Shown here piece by piece: positions 1 to 5,787 of a stretch of 7,697 nucleotides of DNA; positions within the stretch are counted from its first letter, which is position 1; every line of letters begins with the position of its first letter. Origin of the DNA: Thermococcus sp. GTDB lineage: Archaea; Methanobacteriota_B; Thermococci; Thermococcales; Thermococcaceae. Made by a program: the position numbers and the translations under genes. The stretch lies in the NCBI GenBank assembly GCA_021160985.1, contig JAGHBN010000081.1, positions 1-7,697 of the forward strand, in the 5' to 3' direction. Below the pieces are notes generated by a model. It made no database searches. It was given only the letters and a program-made list of their open reading frames with translations, and was not told the origin of the DNA.

Positions 1-617
1 ATCCCGAACAGCTGAGCGGCGGACAGCAGCAGCGCGTGGCCCTCGCGAGGGCCTTGGTGGTTGAACCGGACGTCCTCCTCCTCGACGAGCCCCTCAGCAA
101 CCTCGACGCCAAGATAAGGGAGCGCCTGAGGGGGGAGATAAAGAGAATCCAGCGCGAGCTGGGGACAACGACGATATACGTCACCCACGACCAAGAAGAA
201 GCGATTGCGGTAAGCGACAGGATAGCCGTGATGAACGTCGGCCGCGTCGAGCAGGTCGGAAAGCCGCTGGAGCTCTACTACCACCCAAGAAAGGAGTTTG
301 TGGCGCGATTTCTGGGCCTGAGCAACATACTGGAGGTTGAGGCCGATGCCGGGGTAGTGAAGCTAGGAAGCTTAAGGCTCAAAGTTGGGGTGAGCGGAAG
401 GATAAAGCTCTTCTTCAGGCCGGAGAGCGTCAGGATAAAAGAGGGGGACGATGCGGAGATAATCGATTATGAAATCCTGCCCGGAAGGGCCAGATTCAAA
501 CTCAACCTCGGCGGGAAAACCGTTATCGCGGAGAGACTTCTGAATGACCTCCCCTTTACCATACCCGATTTTCCCAAGCGGGTGGGTATTGAAATATCCT
601 CCTTCACGCTCCTCTAG
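1..617 (+). CDS. ABC importer ATP-binding protein, 5' truncated by window edge
   Basis: This is the nucleotide-binding subunit of an ABC importer; it hydrolyses ATP on the cytoplasmic face to drive uptake through a partner permease that lies outside the window. The open frame runs from nt 3 to the edge, so the gene starts upstream and about 204 residues are visible; Walker A is missing. The ABC signature LSGGQQQR is at nt 12-35, Walker B VLLLDEP at 72-92, the D-loop SNLD just after, and the switch histidine in YVTHDQEEA at 186-188. A C-terminal part of roughly 100 residues follows, beginning with the LELYYHPRKEFVARFLG stretch typical of the MalK/PotA/FbpC/ThiQ group, then a short TOBE-like region. 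This group carries sugars, polyamines, ferric iron or thiamine; the substrate cannot be told from this fragment. A GTG at nt 36 lies inside the signature motif and is not the real start. The class is secure, the substrate unknown. Confidence 0.93.
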   Translation, partial: PEQLSGGQQQRVALARALVVEPDVLLLDEPLSNLDAKIRERLRGEIKRIQRELGTTTIYVTHDQEEAIAVSDRIAVMNVGRVEQVGKPLELYYHPRKEFVARFLGLSNILEVEADAGVVKLGSLRLKVGVSGRIKLFFRPESVRIKEGDDAEIIDYEILPGRARFKLNLGGKTVIAERLLNDLPFTIPDFPKRVGIEISSFTLL

Positions 618-618
618 C

Positions 619-632
619 TTTTTGACATTTTT
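619..632 (+). terminator. Oligo-T terminator of the ABC ATPase gene
   Basis: Two runs of five T (619-623 and 628-632), separated by GACA, begin one base after the TAG stop codon. There is no preceding hairpin. Thermococcales RNA polymerase terminates at such T-tracts without a stem-loop, so this is the likely 3' end of the ABC transporter transcript. Confidence 0.55.
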
Positions 633-642
633 CTGTTAAAGA

Positions 643-668
643 AATCCTTATAAAACTAACTTATAAGC
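643..668 (+). promoter_or_regulatory. TATA promoter of the purine permease gene
   Basis: An archaeal TATA box TTATAAAA lies at 648-655, preceded by a weak purine-rich BRE-like AAATCC. Transcription starting about 25 bp downstream, near 676-680, would leave a short leader that still includes the ribosome binding site at 687-693. A second box inside the 8-bp palindrome CTTATAAG (660-667) would place the start inside or past that ribosome binding site, so the first box is preferred. The heptamer CTTATAA occurs twice, 13 bp apart (647 and 660), and the second copy could be an operator. Confidence 0.55.
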
Positions 669-686
669 ATAAACCAGTCAATCAAT

Positions 687-693
687 GGAGGTG
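687..693 (+). promoter_or_regulatory. Ribosome binding site of the purine permease
   Basis: GGAGGTG, a near-perfect match to the archaeal 16S rRNA 3' end, lies five bases before the ATG at 699. It fixes that ATG as the start and provides the spacing reference for the other starts in the window (about 8 nt from GGAG to the start codon). Confidence 0.85.
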
Positions 694-698
694 TCCCG

Positions 699-2078
699 AT
701 GGACTGGTTTGAGAGGTACTTCGAGTTTGATGCACACGGCACTGACATGAAAACGGAAGTGCTGGCCGGTCTCACGACATTTATGACCATGGCATACATC
801 CTCTTTGTCAACCCCGCTATTCTCAGTGATGCCATGGGCAAGGAGGCCTTCAACTCACTCGTAGCCGTCACCGCCCTTGCGGCAGGAATATCAACTATAT
901 TAATGGGCCTCTACGCAAAGAAGCCCTTCGCCCTCGCCCCGGGAATGGGACTTAACGCCTACTTTGCATACAGCGTCGTCATCGGTATGGGCTACGACTG
1001 GCGCGTTGCCCTTGCGGCGGTCTTCGTGGAGGGTCTGATATTCATAGTCCTCAGCGTTACCAAAGTGAGGAGCGCAATAATCCACGCAATACCGATAAGC
1101 CAGAAGTACGCGGTAGGGGCTGGAATAGGTCTCTTCCTCACGCTGATAGGTCTCAACGATGTGGGCCTCCTAACCGCCAAGGTAGTCGCCCCCGAAGGTT
1201 CCGAGCTGATTATTGATGGGCAGATAAATCTCATTGGAACTTTAAAACTCACAGGCCTCAACGCCTCGGCCCTCGCCACCAAGCCAATGCTCCTGTTCTT
1301 CTTCGGACTTGCCCTCGCGATGATCCTCATCTCGCTTCGCATCAAGGGTTCGCTGCTCATCTCGATCATCGTCACGAGCATTATTGGATGGCTAACCGGA
1401 GCCGCCCCATGGCCTGACCACCTCTTCTCAACCCCGGACATCAGCTACACATTCCTGAAGATGGATCTCCAGGGACTCCTCAACGTTGGGGCAATCGGTG
1501 TGATCTTTGCCTTCTTCATGGTGGACTTCTTCGACACCCTCGGGACGGTTACTGGACTCAGCGCAAAGGCTGGATTCCTGACCAAGGACGGAAAGATACC
1601 CGACGCAGAAAAGGTTCTTCTCACGGACGCAATAGGAACGACCCTCGGTGCCGTTCTGGGGACGTCAACAGTGACCACCTACATAGAGAGCGCCGCTGGA
1701 ATCGAAGAAGGTGGAAGGACGGGAATGACCGCACTCGTCACGGGGTTCCTCTTCCTCGCAGTTGGTCTTTTCATCGCCCCCCTCGCAGGTGCAATTCCGG
1801 CCTTCGCAACGGCGCCGGCCCTCGTCATAGTCGGCTATTACATGCTCAGCTCCCTCAAGGAAATAAACTTCACGGACCACACTGAGGCAATCCCCGCTTT
1901 CCTCGTCCTGGTCACGATCCCCTACACGTACTCAATAGCAGACGGAATAGGCGCAGGCTTCATAAGCTATACGATACTAAAAGCGGCAAACGGGCGGTGG
2001 AAGGAGGTACACCCGCTGATGTATGTGCTGACGGCCGTCTTCGTGGCATACTTCGCGTACCTTGCAGGCGTCTTTTGA
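699..2078 (+). CDS. NCS2-family purine (guanine/hypoxanthine/adenine) permease, AzgA-like
   Basis: An integral membrane nucleobase transporter of 459 residues, expected to import guanine, hypoxanthine or adenine by proton symport for purine salvage. Hydrophobic segments run through the whole protein, consistent with the roughly 14-helix NCS2 fold. AzgA-branch hallmarks are present: TFMTMAYILFVNPAIL in the first helix (residues 27-42), ALAPGMGLNAYFAY (78-91), VDFFDTLGTVTG (275-286) and the substrate-site block GTSTVTTYIESAAGIEEGGR (321-340). Length is normal for the family (about 430-460). The ATG is fixed by GGAGGTG five bases upstream, and the gene has its own TATA promoter, so it appears to be a single-gene transcript. 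Its stop is 8 bp from the stop of the convergent DtxR-type gene. Family assignment is firm; which purine is preferred cannot be read from the sequence. Confidence 0.93.
   Translation: MDWFERYFEFDAHGTDMKTEVLAGLTTFMTMAYILFVNPAILSDAMGKEAFNSLVAVTALAAGISTILMGLYAKKPFALAPGMGLNAYFAYSVVIGMGYDWRVALAAVFVEGLIFIVLSVTKVRSAIIHAIPISQKYAVGAGIGLFLTLIGLNDVGLLTAKVVAPEGSELIIDGQINLIGTLKLTGLNASALATKPMLLFFFGLALAMILISLRIKGSLLISIIVTSIIGWLTGAAPWPDHLFSTPDISYTFLKMDLQGLLNVGAIGVIFAFFMVDFFDTLGTVTGLSAKAGFLTKDGKIPDAEKVLLTDAIGTTLGAVLGTSTVTTYIESAAGIEEGGRTGMTALVTGFLFLAVGLFIAPLAGAIPAFATAPALVIVGYYMLSSLKEINFTDHTEAIPAFLVLVTIPYTYSIADGIGAGFISYTILKAANGRWKEVHPLMYVLTAVFVAYFAYLAGVF
1979..1983 (-). terminator. Possible terminator of the DtxR-type regulator transcript, inside the permease gene
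   Basis: The plus strand reads AAAAA here, so the minus strand reads TTTTT, about 104 nt past the regulator's stop codon. No T-run of this length occurs on the minus strand closer to that stop. If used, the regulator mRNA would carry a 3' tail antisense to the last codons of the permease gene. Weak evidence: a single five-T run inside a coding region. Confidence 0.2.
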
Positions 2079-2080
2079 GG

Positions 2081-2087
2081 TTTTTTT
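2081..2087 (+). terminator. T7 terminator of the purine permease gene
   Basis: Seven consecutive T begin two bases after the permease TGA, the pattern expected for hairpin-independent termination in Thermococcales. The last T is also the final base of the convergent regulator's stop codon, so the terminator fills the whole gap between the two genes. It is not a T-tract on the opposite strand and cannot terminate the regulator transcript. Confidence 0.65.
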
Positions 2088-2518
2088 CATTCTTCCAACT
2101 TTTCCTTCAGGAAGTTCTTGAGAACGTATGAGCAGTTCTCCTGTATGAAGCTCGCGAACTCCTTCATTCTCTGAACCGTTATCTCGTGGACGTAGTGCTC
2201 AAACTGGCAGGCATCCTGCTCCGCTATCTCAGGAGGAATGCCGAGTATATCCACGAAGAACTGCGTAAGGAGAACGTGCTTTGAGTAGGTCTTCTCGGCT
2301 ATCTTCCTGCCTTCATCAGTAAGCAGAATCCTGTCGTACTTTTCGTACTCTATGAGCCCCTTCTCCGCGAGCTTTTTGAGGGCATCGACGACGCTCGGGG
2401 GCTTGACGTTCATTATCCTCGCTATGTCCTTTACCCTTATCACGCCCTTGTTTTTATGGAGGATGTATATTGTCTCGAGGTACTCCTCCTCCCTCTTGGT
2501 TACGTCCAACGGCCTCAC
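2087..2518 (-). CDS. DtxR/MntR-family metal-dependent transcriptional repressor, short form
   Basis: A cytoplasmic dimeric regulator of 143 residues, expected to bind DNA when loaded with Fe(II) or Mn(II) and repress metal-uptake genes. Residues about 8-70 form the winged helix-turn-helix (VKDIARIMNVKPPSVVDALKKL is the reading part); residues about 75-140 form the metal-binding and dimerisation domain. There is no C-terminal SH3/FeoA-like domain, as in MntR. By eye-alignment, Glu12, Cys104, Glu107 and His108 fall at the DtxR Met10/Cys102/Glu105/His106 site; MntR has Asp8/Glu99/Glu102/His103 there. His81 matches DtxR His79 and MntR His77, while DtxR Glu83 and His98 become Thr85 and Glu100. The metal preference is therefore unclear. 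The start is GTG, with no ribosome binding site, and a TATA box about 25 bp upstream implies a leaderless mRNA. The next in-frame Met (36) lies inside the helix-turn-helix, so no later start is plausible. Targets are unknown. Confidence 0.88.
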   Translation of the reverse strand: MRPLDVTKREEEYLETIYILHKNKGVIRVKDIARIMNVKPPSVVDALKKLAEKGLIEYEKYDRILLTDEGRKIAEKTYSKHVLLTQFFVDILGIPPEIAEQDACQFEHYVHEITVQRMKEFASFIQENCSYVLKNFLKEKLEE

Positions 2519-2538
2519 CTGATTAGGCTACCCAAAAA

Positions 2539-2560
2539 GATTTAAGTAGTTTTCGCAAAA
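2539..2560 (-). promoter_or_regulatory. Promoter of the DtxR-type regulator, leaderless, with a small palindrome
   Basis: Read on the minus strand, GCGAAAACTACTTAAATC contains a BRE-like GAAAAC and a TATA box ACTTAAAT centred near 2543. Starting about 25 bp downstream puts the first transcribed base at about 2518, the first base of the GTG start codon. No GGAGG-like sequence precedes the GTG. The perfect inverted repeat TTTT-CGC-AAAA at 2550-2560 lies just upstream of the TATA box over the BRE region, where a bound repressor would block TFB; an autoregulatory operator is possible but unproven. Confidence 0.55.
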
Positions 2561-2570
2561 TTAGGAAAAA
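2557..2570 (-). terminator. Oligo-T terminator of the leuCDB-cimA-ilvD operon
   Basis: On the minus strand TTTTT (2570-2566) follows the ilvD TGA stop at once, then CCTAA and TTTT (2560-2557). This two-run T-rich stretch fits hairpin-free archaeal termination and marks the 3' end of the branched-chain amino acid operon. The second run overlaps the upstream edge of the regulator promoter. Confidence 0.55.
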
Positions 2571-4223
2571 TCAGCGGAGGACGGCACCATCCCTGGATGA
2601 CCCCACAAGCCTCGCATACCTCTCCAGATAGCCAGTAAGGTGTTTTTCCTTCGGTTTCCACTTCCTCCTCCTATCCTCAAGCTCCTCATCCGGGACAAGG
2701 AGGTCTATCCTCTTTGCTTTAACATCAATCCTTATTCTGTCCCCGTCCTCCACGAGGGCTATTGGGCCCCCTTCAGCGGCCTCCGGCGAAACGTGGCCTA
2801 TAGAGAGTCCCCTCGTGGCACCGGAGAAGCGGCCGTCCGTGACGAGGGCCACATCCCTGTCGAGCCCCATGCCCGCTATTGCAGAGGTCGGCGTCAGCAT
2901 CTCCCGCATCCCCGGACCGCCCTTCGGTCCTTCATAACGTATCACGACGACGTCGCCCTTTTCTATCCTCCCCGTGAGTATTGCCTTCGTGGCCTCCTCC
3001 TCGCTCTCGAAGACCTTCGCCGTCCCTTCGAAGCTCTCCACTCCCGAGACTGCCGAGACCTTTAAAACCGCCCTCTCAGGAGCAAGAGTTCCGCGAAGTA
3101 TCATCAGGCCCCCTCTCGGAGAGTAAGGCTCGTCTACCGGTCTTATCACCTCCGGCCTCGACACAAAGGCGTCCTTAAGTAGCTCGCCGACGCTCTTCAT
3201 GGCAACGGTGATGCGGTCCTCGTGAATGAGGCCGAGCTCCGAGAGGCGTTTCATGACTCCCAGAACGCCGCCGGCTTCGTAGAGGTCGAGGACGTAGTGC
3301 TCTCCCGAGGGACTCAGCTTGACGAGGTTCGGCGTTACCTCGCTTATCCTGTCGAAGTCGTCGAGGCTCAGCTTCACACCCGCTTCCCTCGCTATCGCCA
3401 TCAGGTGGAGGACGGTGTTGGTAGATCCCCCCAGGGCCATGTCCACCGCTATCGCATCCTCAAAGGCCTCTTTTATGAGTATATCGCTCGGTCTGACGTC
3501 GTTTTTCACGAGCTCCATGACCGCCATCCCCGTCTTCTTCGCTATCCTCTTCCTGTGGGCATAAACTGCTGGAGCCGTTCCGTTCCACGGCAGGGAGACG
3601 CCGAGGGCCTCACTGAGAGCGTTCATGGTGTTCGCCGTGAACATGCCGGCGCAGGAGCCGCATCCCGGGCTCGCAAGCTCCTCGAGCAGGTGAAGCTCCT
3701 CCTCGCTCATCTTCCCGGCCTTAACAGCCCCCACCGCCTCAAAGACAGTCTTTATGTCCACGTACTTTCCCTTATAACGGCCTGGAAGCATCGCTCCACC
3801 AGAGACGAAGACGGCCGGGGTGTCGAGGCGTGCCATAGCCATGAGCATTCCCGGAATTATCTTGTCGCAGGAGGCAACGAGGACGAGGCCGTCGAAGTTA
3901 TATGACCTTGCCATCGTCTCAACGGTGTCCGCTATCAGCTCCCTTGAGGGGAGCGAGTACTTCATGCCCCCGTGGTTCATCGCTATGCCGTCGCAGATCC
4001 CCATGACGCCGAATTCCAGGGGCGTGCCCCCAGCCATCCTGACGCCGGCCTTCACAGCCTCCGTTATCTCCCTGAGGTGGATGTGCCCCGGGATGACCTC
4101 GTTGAAGGAGTTAGCTATACCTATGAGCGGCCTCTCAAGCTCTTCATCCGTAAGTCCCATTGCCCTGAATAGGGACCTGTGGGGAGCCCTTTCAACTCCC
4201 CGCTTTATGACATCGCTTCTCAT
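2571..4223 (-). CDS. ilvD: Dihydroxy-acid dehydratase (EC 4.2.1.9)
   Basis: An iron-sulfur cytoplasmic enzyme that dehydrates 2,3-dihydroxyisovalerate and 2,3-dihydroxy-3-methylvalerate to the keto acids that become valine, leucine and isoleucine. With the ATG at 4223 it is 550 residues, the usual length. Both family signatures are present: CDKIIPGMLMA (residues 119-129) and LVTDGRFSGAT (460-470, with the catalytic-type serine 467). Cluster cysteines are expected at 119 and in GCGSCAGMF (191). The segment NSFNEVIPGH has Gly where [2Fe-2S] plant and mycobacterial enzymes carry a third Cys (WNEVTPC), so it resembles the E. coli-like enzyme. In-frame GTG 4232 and ATG 4229 also exist, but their spacing to GGAG is only 1 and 4 nt against 10 for ATG 4223 and 8-9 in neighbouring genes; from memory, related archaeal proteins begin MRSDVIK. 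It overlaps the 3' end of cimA by 32 nt and closes the operon. Confidence 0.95.
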   Translation of the reverse strand: MRSDVIKRGVERAPHRSLFRAMGLTDEELERPLIGIANSFNEVIPGHIHLREITEAVKAGVRMAGGTPLEFGVMGICDGIAMNHGGMKYSLPSRELIADTVETMARSYNFDGLVLVASCDKIIPGMLMAMARLDTPAVFVSGGAMLPGRYKGKYVDIKTVFEAVGAVKAGKMSEEELHLLEELASPGCGSCAGMFTANTMNALSEALGVSLPWNGTAPAVYAHRKRIAKKTGMAVMELVKNDVRPSDILIKEAFEDAIAVDMALGGSTNTVLHLMAIAREAGVKLSLDDFDRISEVTPNLVKLSPSGEHYVLDLYEAGGVLGVMKRLSELGLIHEDRITVAMKSVGELLKDAFVSRPEVIRPVDEPYSPRGGLMILRGTLAPERAVLKVSAVSGVESFEGTAKVFESEEEATKAILTGRIEKGDVVVIRYEGPKGGPGMREMLTPTSAIAGMGLDRDVALVTDGRFSGATRGLSIGHVSPEAAEGGPIALVEDGDRIRIDVKAKRIDLLVPDEELEDRRRKWKPKEKHLTGYLERYARLVGSSRDGAVLR

Positions 4224-5787
4224 TCCCATCACACTCCTTCATAAGCCAGTACTCCATGCTATCGGTTATCGCCTTCAAACTGGCCTCGATTATGTTTGTC
4301 GAGGCCCCAACGGTTCCCCAGCTTCTCGTACCGTCCCCGGTCTGGATGAGAACGCGGACCTTCGCGGCCGTGCCCTTCTCGCTCCCGAGGACGCGGACTT
4401 TGTAATCCACGAGCTCTATCTTCCCCAGCTCTGGATAGAACTCGGTTAATGCCTGTCTAAGGGCCAAATCGAGTGCGTTTACGGGACCGTTCCCTTCCGC
4501 GGCCGTGTGGAGCCTCTCGTCACCGACCCTGAGAAGGACCGTTGCCTCCGAAATCGGCTCTCTGCCGGGGAATATCTCGGTTATGACCCTCGCGCGTTCC
4601 AGCTCGAAGAAGGGCTTGTAGTTGCCGCGCACCTTCTCCATCAGGAGCTCGAGAGATGCCTCAGCAGCCTCAAAGTGGTACCCCCTGAACTCAAGCTCCT
4701 TTATCAGTCTGACGATCTCGGGGATGGCCGGGTCGTTTTCATCGAGATCGACGCCGAGCTCCCGGGCCTTGTAGATGAGGTTGCTCCTGCCCGAGAGCTC
4801 CGAAACAACTACTTTCCTCCTGTTGCCGACGAGCTCCGGGTTTATGTGTTCATACGTTTCAGGGTTCTTGAGAACGGCCGAGACGTGGACGCCGCCCTTG
4901 TGGGCGAAGGCGCTTTCTCCAACGTAGGGCTGGTTCCTTTGTATCTCCATATTGGCGAGCTCTGCAACAAAGTGAGCCAGCTCCCTCAGCTTCCTTAACC
5001 TCTCCCTTCCAACGACCTCAACGCCGTACTTGAGCTCAAGGGCGGGGATTATCGAGACGAGGTTGGCATTGCCGCACCGCTCCCCTATGCCGTTTATCGT
5101 CCCCTGGATCTGAACCGCCCCCGACTCAAAGGCCGTTAGCGAGTTAGCCACTGCAAGCTCCGAGTCGTTGTGGGCGTGTATGCCGAGGGGGGCCTTCACG
5201 ACCTCCTTAACGAGCTCAAAGCCGTGCCTTATCCATGAGGGAAGTGAGCCGCCGTTGGTATCCGCTAAAATGATTCTCTCGGCCCCGGCCCCCTCGGCGG
5301 CCCTCACCGTCGCCAGTGCGTACTCCTCGTTGGCCCTGAGGCCGTCGAAGAAGTGCTCCGCGTCGTAGAAAACGCACATGCCGTGCTCGCGAAGGTACTC
5401 AATCGAGTCCGCAATCATCTCGAGGTTGTTTTCGAGGGTCGTCCTCAGGGCCTCCTCCACGTGCAGATCCCAGCTCTTGCCAAATATAGTCGCTATCTCG
5501 GCCCCGGAGTCGATGAGGGCGTTGAGGTTGGGATCATCTTCGGGCCTGAGCTTCGGCCGTCTCGTGCTCCCAAAGGCCGCTATTTTAGCGTTTTCGAGAC
5601 CCACATCCTGAACGGCGCGGAAGTACTCGATGTCCTTCGGGTTTGAGCCGGGCCAGCCCCCCTCGATGTAGTGGATTCCGAACTCGTCGAGCTTCTCCGT
5701 TATCCTGAGCTTGTCCTCAAGGGAGAAGCTCACCCCCTCCATCTGGGAGCCGTCCCTAAGGGTCGTGTCGTAGAGCTCAACCCTCAT
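4192..5787 (-). CDS. cimA: (R)-citramalate synthase, bacterial (Geobacter-like) type
   Basis: Condenses pyruvate and acetyl-CoA to (R)-citramalate, the first step of the threonine-independent route to isoleucine. It has 531 residues: an N-terminal HMGL-like TIM barrel (about 1-275), a linker, and a C-terminal LeuA-type regulatory domain (about 395-515), normal for this type and expected to sense an end product such as isoleucine. Visible motifs are DTTLRDG (7-13, with metal Asp7 and catalytic Arg11), YIEGGWPGSNPKD (40-52), LADTNGG (174-180), the metal HAH at 204-206, and GTINGIGERCGNANL (229-243). YIEGGWPGSNPKD and HNDS-AVANS are features of the long citramalate synthase group rather than of LeuA or the Methanocaldococcus CimA type, as far as I can recall. 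The ATG overlaps the leuB stop as ATGA and has GAGGTG upstream at 5793-5798. The last 14 or so residues, after the usual domain end, overlap ilvD. Alternative: a second 2-isopropylmalate synthase, as such genes are often labelled. Confidence 0.88.
   Translation of the reverse strand: MRVELYDTTLRDGSQMEGVSFSLEDKLRITEKLDEFGIHYIEGGWPGSNPKDIEYFRAVQDVGLENAKIAAFGSTRRPKLRPEDDPNLNALIDSGAEIATIFGKSWDLHVEEALRTTLENNLEMIADSIEYLREHGMCVFYDAEHFFDGLRANEEYALATVRAAEGAGAERIILADTNGGSLPSWIRHGFELVKEVVKAPLGIHAHNDSELAVANSLTAFESGAVQIQGTINGIGERCGNANLVSIIPALELKYGVEVVGRERLRKLRELAHFVAELANMEIQRNQPYVGESAFAHKGGVHVSAVLKNPETYEHINPELVGNRRKVVVSELSGRSNLIYKARELGVDLDENDPAIPEIVRLIKELEFRGYHFEAAEASLELLMEKVRGNYKPFFELERARVITEIFPGREPISEATVLLRVGDERLHTAAEGNGPVNALDLALRQALTEFYPELGKIELVDYKVRVLGSEKGTAAKVRVLIQTGDGTRSWGTVGASTNIIEASLKAITDSMEYWLMKECDGNEKRCHKAGS
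4234..4239 (-). promoter_or_regulatory. Ribosome binding site of ilvD, inside cimA
   Basis: AAGGAG on the minus strand, embedded in the last codons of cimA. From GGAG to the three in-frame candidate starts the gaps are 1 nt (GTG 4232), 4 nt (ATG 4229) and 10 nt (ATG 4223). The other genes here have 8-9 nt, which favours the ATG at 4223. Translation of cimA across this site probably couples the two genes. Confidence 0.6.

Noticed and set aside
36..617. The ABC ATPase as a complete 193-residue protein starting at GTG 36
   Set aside because: The same frame is open to the window edge and encodes PEQLSGGQQQR just upstream, so the GTG is inside the ABC signature and the gene is cut by the window.
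992..1441. A 149-codon minus-strand open frame inside the permease gene
   Set aside because: It is antisense to conserved transmembrane segments, with no promoter or ribosome binding site seen and no recognisable domain.
3222..3905. A 227-codon open frame on the plus strand inside ilvD
   Set aside because: It is antisense to strongly conserved ilvD codons including the Fe-S signature region. Its translation resembles no family and is rich in Arg, His and Glu, as expected of a GC-rich shadow frame.
2571..4223. IlvD as 6-phosphogluconate dehydratase (Edd) or a sugar-acid dehydratase
   Set aside because: These share the same signatures, but the branched-chain amino acid operon context and the close match to IlvD length and N-terminus favour dihydroxy-acid dehydratase.
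3820..4449. A 209-codon open frame on the plus strand across the ilvD-cimA junction
   Set aside because: It is antisense to two well-identified genes, and its low-complexity Ser/Pro-rich translation is typical of the complement of GC-rich codons.
5160..5180. Glu210 in CimA, where the LeuA signature usually has Gly after HNDx
   Set aside because: The codon reads clearly as GAG, but as I recall the long citramalate synthase group often lacks Gly here (HNDS-x-x-AVANS), so it is more likely a group trait than a defect.
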